Of a stretch of 64,000 nt of DNA, positions 1-8,600 are shown one piece after another (the stretch's first letter is position 1; each line of letters begins with the position of its first letter). This DNA is from JACKFB01 sp041389525. GTDB taxonomy: Bacteria; Myxococcota_A; UBA9042; PHBI01; JACKFB01. The notes beneath the pieces are model-generated. The model was not told where the DNA came from. It was given only the letters and a program-made list of their open reading frames with translations, and did no database searches. Location: NCBI GenBank assembly GCA_041389525.1, contig JAWKRR010000029.1, positions 27,239 to 91,238 on the forward strand, in the 5' to 3' direction. The position numbers and the translations under genes were made by a program.

Positions 1-132
1 CCGCCGCGTGAGCCAGCCGGCGCCCCGCAGCCGGGGGCATCCGGCGACACGTCGGGAGGCCCTGGCAGCGTCGGAACTCCGCCAGAACCTCGTGAACGCG
101 CCGCCGGATCTCACTTCCTAGCGGGCGAGCCG

Positions 133-621
133 CTACCAGTCGCCGCGATCGCGGTCTCGGTCGCCACGTCCGCCGCGACCACCGCGTCCGCCGCCACCGT
201 CACGTCCGCCGCCACCGCCGCCGTAGCCACCGCCGCCGCCGTCGCGTCCGCCGCCGTAACCGCCGCCGCCGCCGCCGTAACCACCGCCGCCGCCGCCGCC
301 GTAACCACCACCGCCGCCGCCGCCGTAGCCGCCGCCACCGCCGCCACGTCGACCACCGCCGCCACCGCCGCCAGAGCGCTTGTCCTCGGCCTCGTTGACG
401 CGGATCGAGCGGCCGTCCAGCGACTGCCCGTCCATCTTCGCCGCCGCCGCGTCAGCCGCCGCCGCATCGCTGAAGCTCACGAACCCGAACCCACGCGACC
501 GACCGGTCTCACGGTCCAAGACGACCTTGGCCTCCGTGACCTCGCCGAACACCTCGAAGGCCGCGCGCAAGGAGTCATCCGTCGTGTCCCAACTCAAGCC
601 GCCACAAAACAACTTCTTCAT
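133..621 (-). CDS. Glycine-rich RRM RNA-binding protein
   Basis: A 162-residue protein with one RNA-recognition motif at about residues 1-78 and a long Gly/Tyr/Arg-rich tail from about residue 84. RNP2 is LFCGGL (residues 4-9) and RNP1 is RGFGFVSF (43-50); both keep the aromatic residues that stack on RNA. RNP2 has Cys where Val is usual. This layout is that of bacterial and plant cold-inducible glycine-rich RNA-binding proteins, which act as RNA chaperones in the cytoplasm. The tail is made of GGGGGGY-like blocks and ends in RGGRGG plus a charged RDRDR stretch, which would favour RNA binding and possibly condensation. The start is the ATG just after a weak GAG-type ribosome site. It is transcribed away from the SDR gene at 901. 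The family is certain; the target RNA is unknown. Confidence 0.93.
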   Translation of the reverse strand: MKKLFCGGLSWDTTDDSLRAAFEVFGEVTEAKVVLDRETGRSRGFGFVSFSDAAAADAAAAKMDGQSLDGRSIRVNEAEDKRSGGGGGGGRRGGGGGGYGGGGGGGYGGGGGGGYGGGGGGYGGGRDGGGGGYGGGGGGRDGGGGRGGRGGRGDRDRDRGDW

Positions 622-900
622 GACTTACTCGAACCTACAGCGGACCCGGCGATTGAAGGCGCCGGACGTCCTGGGTAAACGAGCCCGCGGGCCCGTGAGA
701 CTGTGCCAACTCTAGCCACTCGCAGAGTCCCGACGCGCCCCTCGAACTGCACGAGACCAGACGCGAGCGAGGCTGTATCAGGCTGATATCGCAGGCGGAC
801 TGCGGGTGCAATAGGTGCGCTTTCCGCGTCGATCACCCCGGTCGCGGGCGTGCTTCGACTGCTGTTGCGGTGTGGGCGTATCCCAGCGAGACTCCCCCCC

Positions 901-1848
901 ATGGCGAAGGTCCTCATCACCGGCATCGCAGGGAGCCTCGCCCAGCTGGCGGCGCTCGAACTCATACGCCGCGGCGACGAGGTCATCGGCGTCGACTACC
1001 GCGCCAAGCCGATCGATCTGCCGCGGGGCATCGCCTTTCACCGCGCCAGCTACAACAAGAGCGGCATCCTCGACATCTTCCGGCGCCATGGCCCGGAGCG
1101 GGTGCTGCACCTTGGGCGCGTCGGCAATCTCCGCGTGCGGCCGAATCAGCGCTTCGACCTCAACGTGGTGGGCAGCGCGAAGATCCAGGAGCTGTCGCTC
1201 GAGTACGGCGTCTCGCAGCTCGTCGTGCTGTCGACGTACCACATCTACGGCGCCCATCCTTATAACCACATCCCGATCCTCGAGGACGAGCCGGTGCGCG
1301 CGCTGCAGACCGTCCCCGAGCTCGCCGACGCGACCCAGCTCGACGGCCAGGCCGTGACCTTCGCGTTCCGGCACCCAGCGCTCAGCACCATCGTCCTGCG
1401 CCCGTCCAACGTCATCGGGCCCCACATCAACAACACCACCTGCCGCTACCTGCGCGCCCGCACGGTGCCCTACGTGTCGGGCTTCAACCCGATGTGGCAG
1501 TTCCTCTACGAATCCGACATGTTGCGCGCGCTGCTCCTCGCCCTCGACAGCGGCACCTCGGGCGTCTTCAACGTGGCGGGCCGCGGCTCCATCCCGATCG
1601 TCGAGGCGCTGAAAATCGCCGGCGGGACGCTGCTCCCGGTGCCGCCGCCGCTCATTTGGCCCTTGCGCCGCCTCGCCGACAGCGTCCGCAGCACCGTGCC
1701 GCCCTACCTCGTCGACTTCCTGAAGTACCCGGTGATCGTCAGCGACGACCGGTTCCGCGCCGCCTTCGACTGGGAGCCGCGCATCGGGATCCCCGAGGCG
1801 ATTCGCAGCACCATCTCGCGCATGCCGCTCACGGCGGGGATCGGCTGA
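901..1848 (+). CDS. Atypical extended SDR (NAD-dependent epimerase/dehydratase family)
   Basis: A 315-residue Rossmann-fold protein. The nucleotide-binding loop TGIAGSLA (residues 7-14) keeps the first two glycines, but the third position of TGxxGxxG is Ala. The STYHIYG segment corresponds to the catalytic Ser strand of extended SDRs, and LRPSNVIGP is the family's substrate-loop motif. At the place of the usual YxxxK catalytic pair the sequence reads ADATQLDGQAV, so both Tyr and Lys seem to be missing. This fits the atypical SDRs that bind NAD(P) but may have no classical redox chemistry. An ATG 51 bases upstream in frame is possible, but its extra residues look non-native; neither start has a good ribosome site. 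Substrate unknown. Confidence 0.82.
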   Translation: MAKVLITGIAGSLAQLAALELIRRGDEVIGVDYRAKPIDLPRGIAFHRASYNKSGILDIFRRHGPERVLHLGRVGNLRVRPNQRFDLNVVGSAKIQELSLEYGVSQLVVLSTYHIYGAHPYNHIPILEDEPVRALQTVPELADATQLDGQAVTFAFRHPALSTIVLRPSNVIGPHINNTTCRYLRARTVPYVSGFNPMWQFLYESDMLRALLLALDSGTSGVFNVAGRGSIPIVEALKIAGGTLLPVPPPLIWPLRRLADSVRSTVPPYLVDFLKYPVIVSDDRFRAAFDWEPRIGIPEAIRSTISRMPLTAGIG

Positions 1849-1951
1849 GCACTAGCCTTTGCGGTGACCGCGCCCCTGGGGTGTCACACCGCAAACGCTG
1901 GGCCGAGTCCGCAGAAGTAACATCTGAGCGGTCGCCAGGGGACGGAGTCTC

Positions 1952-1978
1952 TTGCTCGCGGCCGATTTGGTGTATTCT
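1952..1978 (+). promoter_or_regulatory. Possible sigma-70-type promoter for the HU gene
   Basis: TTGCTC (1952-1957) and TATTCT (1973-1978) lie 15 bases apart in an AT-richer patch upstream of the HU gene. The spacing is short and both boxes match only in part. The leader would be about 55 bases long. Confidence 0.3.
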
Positions 1979-2038
1979 GCGGCCGTTCCCCCACAACAAC
2001 TCACATCCACCTGATCACCGACAGGGGAGGAGTATTCC

Positions 2039-2323
2039 ATGGCCAAGTCCATGACGAAGGCAGAGTTGGTTTCGCAGATCGCTCAGGCGACTGGTATCAC
2101 CAAGGCGCAGGCCAATGCGGCGTTGTCCGCAGCCACGGAGGCCATCGGGAAGGCGCTGCTCGACGGGAAGAAGACGACCTTGCCCGGCTTCGGCACTTTC
2201 AGCGTCTCCAAGCGCGCGGCTCGCACGGGCCGCAATCCGCAGACCGGGAAGAGCATCCGCATTCCCGCCTCTACGGGTGTGCGCTTCTCCGCCAGCTCGA
2301 CGCTCAAGGACGCGTTGAACTAG
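2039..2323 (+). CDS. hup: HU-family DNA-binding protein
   Basis: A 94-residue histone-like protein of the HU/IHF family, which bends and compacts DNA as a dimer. The N-terminal helices (MTKAELVSQIAQATGIT), the LPGFGTFSV segment and the beta-arm region RTGRNPQTGKSIRIPA are all typical, including the Pro that intercalates into DNA. The length is normal for HU. A strong purine-rich ribosome site (GGGGAGGAG, about 2024-2032) precedes the ATG. The gene stands alone, between the SDR gene and the convergent lipase-like gene. IHF subunits look similar, but the start and the arm favour HU. Confidence 0.96.
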   Translation: MAKSMTKAELVSQIAQATGITKAQANAALSAATEAIGKALLDGKKTTLPGFGTFSVSKRAARTGRNPQTGKSIRIPASTGVRFSASSTLKDALN

Positions 2324-2445
2324 CGGAACTTGCTGGTACTTTGAGGCGGTGGCAGGGCCCGGTTCGCCGACGTCCTGCCTCGCTGGCCGCTCGCCCCCAA
2401 GCGGCGCTGGTGGATGCGCTCTGAGCGCCGGTTCGGGTCCAGTCT

Positions 2446-2494
2446 GAACCAGCGGTCTAGTTCATCCATCCGAACCAGCGGTCTAGTTCATCCA
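2446..2494. repeat. 26-bp-period tandem duplication over a stop codon
   Basis: Two copies of a 23-base unit (2446-2468 and 2472-2494) start 26 bases apart. The second copy contains the last codons and the TAG stop of the minus-strand lipase-like gene, and the first repeats the same WMN-stop end downstream in another frame. This looks like a recent slipped-strand duplication. Confidence 0.85.
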
Positions 2495-5400
2495 CGGGAT
2501 GAAGCTGCAGGTCCCCGTCGCCAGACAGGGGTCGTCGGACAGCTCCGTTCCGTTCTTCGAGAAGTACCAGAGCAGCTGGTGGACCGTGAACGCGTTGATG
2601 TCGAAGGCCCGCTCGGGGATCGACGGTGGCACTCCGTGCGAACCGTTTCGCCGCAGATAGGGGATTCGAAAGGCGTTTACGCCGCCCGCGTCTTGCCAGG
2701 TCGGGCGCAGCGGTGGGTTCAGGTTGAACTCGGGCAGGGTCAATCGGTCCGTGCTGTTGTCGAGGTCCATCGCGTCGAAGTGGACCGACTCCACCGGAGT
2801 CTCGACCATGGCCGCACATCCCGCGTCAGTCTCGACGCAGAGCCCGTCGTAGAAGCAGGCGCTGCCTTCGCCGCAGGCCGCACAGGACCCGACATCGCCG
2901 CTGGCGTCGGGCGGCGCGTCGAAGAAGGTCTGGTAGCGCGCCTCTTCGCCCAGGCGCACGGGCGGGCAGACCCACTCGGTGTCGGGCACTTGGTGCGGGC
3001 AATAGCCCGAGTACGGCATTCGCTGCTGATAGCGGCCGGTCCGCTCGATGCCCTCGACGACGTGGTACTTCAGCAGCGTGTCCATGGCCGCTTGCCCCGC
3101 CACCGGGTCGGGCGCCAGCCGCCCGATGAGGCCCAGCGCGCGCGCCAGGGTGATGCCGGCCGAGATGGGGACGTCGGAGTCTCCGACCGTGTGGTACAGC
3201 GTGATTCGTGTGCGTTCGCCCCGATCTCGGGCTGCCTTTACATCGCCGGTCTCGTAGTCGTAGCTCAGCGGATCACGGCTCACGAAGCGCGCGTAGGTCG
3301 CGGGGTCGCCGGGCTCGATGGCGATCTGCGAGACGCTGAGCACGCGGCGCAGGTCCGGGCTCTGGCGCGTGTAGCCGAGGCCTTCGGCGATGCTGACCAG
3401 GGGCAGGCCGGCGCTGTAGTTGACTCCGCCGAAGACGAAGGGCTCCGCCACGCGCTCGATGGTCTCCTTGACCGGCCCGTCGAAGCCGTCCAGCACCATC
3501 ACGCGGAGGCCGTCGCCAAGCTGCGAGGCCTGATGAGCGTCGACCGTCACGGGCAGCGGCGTGTTCTCGTCGATGCCGAGCAGGTCGCGGCGCTCGCCCA
3601 AGCGCAGCGCGTCCGAGGCGATGCCGACCCGCATCCGCAGGCTGTCGGGCACGGTCCCACGCACCTCACGCCCGGTCCGCAGGTTCTGCACCACGATGCG
3701 GTCGCCCGGCTTCACCTTGGCGCTGATGTGAAAGACCGGCCGCCAGGACTGATTGACCTTGGGCACGAGGAAGCCGATGTCGACGCGGCCGTCAGGCGCC
3801 GCCGCAGCGCCAGTCCCCTCGATGTGAGGCGCTACCGTGACGAAGGGCCCGAGGATCGGCAGCAGCACGCCCTCGGGCACGCCGAGGTTGGTGGAACGCG
3901 AGCCGACATGCACCAGCCCGCCCGCCGACGACACCGGCGCCGCCGAGGTGACCGCCGGCTCGACGCCCGCGAGGATGGCGCTGGTGATGCCGCCGAGGCT
4001 CTGGCCCATGACATGCACCGCGTTGTCGTGCTCGCCGGCGCCGCGCTGGCCGTCGCCGTCGGTGTCCTGCCAGCCGCCGAGGTCCGGGACGCCGTCGCCG
4101 TTGAAGTCCGCGAGCAGGTTGGGCGAGCCGTCGCCGTTGGTGTCGGTCTCCATCAGGCGCCGCCCGTCCACCGCGCGCAGCGTGCGGATGAACTGCATGT
4201 GGTCGATCTGCTCTTGGCGCAGCATGTCGCGGGTGTGGAAGATGTCGGCGGTCCAGAAATCGGTGCCGTTGTCGCGCTCGCCGATGAGCCCGTCGAGGTC
4301 CAGGTCACGCGCCCGCCCGCCCTGGTAGGCGTTGTAGAAGGAGCGCAGGCCGAAGGCGTCGAGCGCGATCTCGAGCAGCGCGGCGATGGCCTTCTCGTCG
4401 GCCGGGATGATGAGCCCGTGACCCGGCGCCTCCAGCCCGCACAGCGCGAAGCCCGCCTTGGCCATCGGGCCGGCGAAGCCGAGGATCTCGAAGGTGGCGC
4501 CTGAGTATCCGTGACCGTAGATGATCACCGGGAAGGGCGGCTTGTGGGTCTCGGTGGCCTTGGGGATGGCGCACAAAAACGGCACCCGCGACGGCGCCCA
4601 GTTGGCGTGGCCGGTGCGCAGGTCGACGTCGAAGATCTCGTCCTGATCGTCGGGGTACATCTCGGTCGCGCGGCCGTCCTTGTCGACCAGGAAGTTCGGG
4701 CTGATGAAGTCCGCGCGCACCCAGTAGTCGACGTGCTCCGCCTCGACAGCCAGCTTCTGGCCCGCCCCCGGCGTCTCGAGGATCTGGCCGGACAGGGGCG
4801 CGACGATGGGCAGCAGCACGTCGACCGGCAGCGTGAAGGGCGCGGGCGGGAGCACGCCGTCTTCGTCAGCGTCGCGGGCGATCTTGGGCCGAAACGAGTC
4901 CAGCGGGACGTTGTCCCCAAGGACCTCCCCGAGGGGGCCCGCGCCGTAGAGGCCGTCGCGGATAGCGCGCAGCTCACGCGAGGGGGTACCGGTCGTGAAA
5001 ACCCAGGCAAACGCTACGTCTTTGATCCCCAGCCCGTGGCAAGGGAGCAGCTCCTCGAGCTGTGCCAGGGCGTCCATCTGGCGCGCCGGGCCCAGGCCCT
5101 CAAAGGGTGAACGAATCGGCTGGCCGTCCTCGCCCTTGAGGTTGCGGGTCAGCACCACCGCGTAGCGCGTCGCCTCCTCGAGCGGGATCAGGGGCCACGC
5201 GATCAGGGTGTTGGTCTCGCGCTCGTAGAAGGTGATGAGGTCGTCGGCCTCGAGCGAGCTCTTGCCGTCGCGGGTGTTCGGCTTGTCGAGCTTGCCGTCG
5301 AAGTCGGTGTCCTCGTAGGGGTCGAGCTTGCCGTTGCCGTTGAGGTCCTCGTCGACGGTCTCGAAGATGAGATTTGAAGCGCCAGCCCGAGGATCGTCGC

Positions 5401-5986
5401 CGAACGCGCAGTCGACGGGCTCGCAGATGAAGTCGCCCTCCCACAGATTGAAGTGGTACTGGCAGGGCCGGTCCAGCATCAGCGGGTAGGCGCCGCCGCC
5501 CACGTCGAGGCGGGCGAGGCGGTCGTCTTCGCCGGTGCCACAGGCCGCGCCGTCGCCGAGGCGTATCAGCAGGATCCCGTCGTTGGAGACGTCGTCGCCG
5601 TCGTTCTGGCGCTTCTCCAGGTCGAGGAAGTCCAGGGGCGCGTCGAAGCGCACGGTCAGCGGGGCGAGGAGGCCGAAGCCGTCCAGTTCGTCGAGGCGCT
5701 CGCGGAACCGGCGCTCGGCCGCGGTCTCCGCCTCCTTCGAGATGTTGATACGGCGGCCGGTGGGCGAGGTCTCGTCCAAGCGCGTCGCGGCGTCATTGGG
5801 GAAGGGGATCTCGGGGAACGGCCGCGCCTCGATGTTCCAGAGCACGCGGGGGCCGCTGCCTGAGAGGGGCGCGGCGAGGCTGGCGGGGCGATCCCCGGCA
5901 CACGCGGCGAGCATCGCGATGACCGCGAAGAGCGCAAAAGAGCGAGAGACCATCGTGAAAAATCCGCGTGGGGCTGTGGTTTTCAT
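2483..5986 (-). CDS. VolA-like outer-membrane lipase lipoprotein (alpha/beta hydrolase)
   Basis: A 1167-residue exported lipoprotein with lipobox LAAC (Cys29). The region at about residues 45-110 (PFPNDAATRLDE, then LDELDGFGLLAP) resembles the N-terminal domain of bacterial virulence-factor lipases such as Vibrio VolA. An alpha/beta-hydrolase core follows: YGHGYSG near residue 489 as the oxyanion strand and the nucleophile elbow GQSLGG near 660. Asp-rich loops of EF-hand/TSP3 type (DLNGNGKLDPYED near 213; DTNGDG and DFNGDGVPD near 615-635) suggest bound calcium. The Cys-rich CAACGEGSACFYDG segment lies near the C-terminus. The ATG at 5986 is chosen because it gives a full signal peptide; an inner Met 11 codons later is possible. 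A relative lies at 48756. Substrate unproven; a surface lipase or esterase is likely. Confidence 0.8.
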   Translation of the reverse strand: MKTTAPRGFFTMVSRSFALFAVIAMLAACAGDRPASLAAPLSGSGPRVLWNIEARPFPEIPFPNDAATRLDETSPTGRRINISKEAETAAERRFRERLDELDGFGLLAPLTVRFDAPLDFLDLEKRQNDGDDVSNDGILLIRLGDGAACGTGEDDRLARLDVGGGAYPLMLDRPCQYHFNLWEGDFICEPVDCAFGDDPRAGASNLIFETVDEDLNGNGKLDPYEDTDFDGKLDKPNTRDGKSSLEADDLITFYERETNTLIAWPLIPLEEATRYAVVLTRNLKGEDGQPIRSPFEGLGPARQMDALAQLEELLPCHGLGIKDVAFAWVFTTGTPSRELRAIRDGLYGAGPLGEVLGDNVPLDSFRPKIARDADEDGVLPPAPFTLPVDVLLPIVAPLSGQILETPGAGQKLAVEAEHVDYWVRADFISPNFLVDKDGRATEMYPDDQDEIFDVDLRTGHANWAPSRVPFLCAIPKATETHKPPFPVIIYGHGYSGATFEILGFAGPMAKAGFALCGLEAPGHGLIIPADEKAIAALLEIALDAFGLRSFYNAYQGGRARDLDLDGLIGERDNGTDFWTADIFHTRDMLRQEQIDHMQFIRTLRAVDGRRLMETDTNGDGSPNLLADFNGDGVPDLGGWQDTDGDGQRGAGEHDNAVHVMGQSLGGITSAILAGVEPAVTSAAPVSSAGGLVHVGSRSTNLGVPEGVLLPILGPFVTVAPHIEGTGAAAAPDGRVDIGFLVPKVNQSWRPVFHISAKVKPGDRIVVQNLRTGREVRGTVPDSLRMRVGIASDALRLGERRDLLGIDENTPLPVTVDAHQASQLGDGLRVMVLDGFDGPVKETIERVAEPFVFGGVNYSAGLPLVSIAEGLGYTRQSPDLRRVLSVSQIAIEPGDPATYARFVSRDPLSYDYETGDVKAARDRGERTRITLYHTVGDSDVPISAGITLARALGLIGRLAPDPVAGQAAMDTLLKYHVVEGIERTGRYQQRMPYSGYCPHQVPDTEWVCPPVRLGEEARYQTFFDAPPDASGDVGSCAACGEGSACFYDGLCVETDAGCAAMVETPVESVHFDAMDLDNSTDRLTLPEFNLNPPLRPTWQDAGGVNAFRIPYLRRNGSHGVPPSIPERAFDINAFTVHQLLWYFSKNGTELSDDPCLATGTCSFIPWMN

Positions 5987-6122
5987 CGCGACGATGATGC
6001 CCAACAAGGTGGTCGGTGCAAGGGTTTGCCGAGCGATATCGACGATTGCGGGCGAATTGTGGCGGCGGTTGGCGTCGGGGCCGGTGGCGGTGACAATGGG
6101 GGGGCGAGGAGGCGAGCGCGCC

Positions 6123-6491
6123 ATGGAGATGCTGACGGAACATGAGCTGGGCGTCCTGCACGAGGCGCTGCTGGCGCTGAAGGCGGAGCTGGAGGCTGGG
6201 CTCGCCCAGAGCCGCGAGGCCGCGCAGGTGGTGGACCTGGATGACCCGATTGGGCGGCTCAGTCGCATGGACGCCCTGCAGCAGCAGGCGATGGCGCAGG
6301 CGGGGCGAGAGCGGTCTCGGCAGCGACTTGACCGGGTGCAGGCGGCGCTGCGGCGGGTCAAGGTCGACGAGTATGGCGAGTGCCTCCGCTGCGACGAGCC
6401 GATCGGGTTCGGGCGCTTGGAGGCGGCGCCGGAGGTGGCGACCTGCGTGCGTTGCCAAGGCGAGATCGAGGGCGGGCGTCACCGCGGGTGA
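6123..6491 (+). CDS. DksA/TraR-family C4 zinc-finger protein
   Basis: A 122-residue protein with an N-terminal coiled coil (about residues 1-85) and a C-terminal zinc finger with CLRC and CVRC pairs 17 residues apart, as in DksA/TraR proteins. These enter the RNA polymerase secondary channel and adjust initiation, often with ppGpp. The coiled-coil turn reads DLDDPIGRLSRMDALQ, the usual DksA-like tip with acidic residues. The ATG at 6123 is chosen because AGGAGG (6107-6112) lies 10 bases before it. It is shorter than E. coli DksA, so it may be one of the smaller DksA-like factors. The divergent neighbour is the VolA-like gene; the thiC riboswitch starts 29 bases downstream. Confidence 0.9.
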   Translation: MEMLTEHELGVLHEALLALKAELEAGLAQSREAAQVVDLDDPIGRLSRMDALQQQAMAQAGRERSRQRLDRVQAALRRVKVDEYGECLRCDEPIGFGRLEAAPEVATCVRCQGEIEGGRHRG

Positions 6492-6520
6492 CTCGACCCA
6501 CGAGTCGCTGTAGAGTCCGC

Positions 6521-6610
6521 CGACGAGCTGGGGGTGCGCTGGCACAGTGCCGACGCTGAGAACATACCCCTCGAACCTGATCCGGGTCGTACCGGCGAAG
6601 GGAAGCGTCG
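6521..6610 (+). promoter_or_regulatory. TPP riboswitch (THI element) of thiC
   Basis: All conserved parts are visible: P1 CGACG (6521-6525) pairing with CGTCG (6606-6610), the GGGGTGC strand, GCTGAGA (6555-6561) that binds the pyrimidine, CGAACCTGATCCGGGT, and ACCGGCGAAGGGA that binds the diphosphate. It lies between the DksA-like gene and thiC. A small hairpin CCAGG-ACCG-CCTGG (6619-6632) follows. As no U-run is seen, control is probably by masking of the ribosome site rather than by termination (inference). Confidence 0.96.
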
Positions 6611-6683
6611 CGGAGACGCCAGGACCGCCTGGATTCAGCCGCTGTGCGCCCCGTCGCCCACCGGTTGTCGCGAGGCGAGCAGC

Positions 6684-8552
<1,869 letters not shown>

Positions 8553-8600
8553 GCGGGGCGGCCGGCCGGCGCAGGGCCAGAGCGCCCCGGCCAGCCCCGG

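Noticed and set aside
700..720. Sigma-54 promoter (TTGGCAC on the minus strand) before the RRM gene
   Set aside because: The GC of the -12 element is not at the right distance.
2414..4504. 696-codon plus-strand open frame opposite the lipase gene
   Set aside because: It is the antisense of a well-supported lipoprotein gene, has no domain and arises from GC-rich codon bias.
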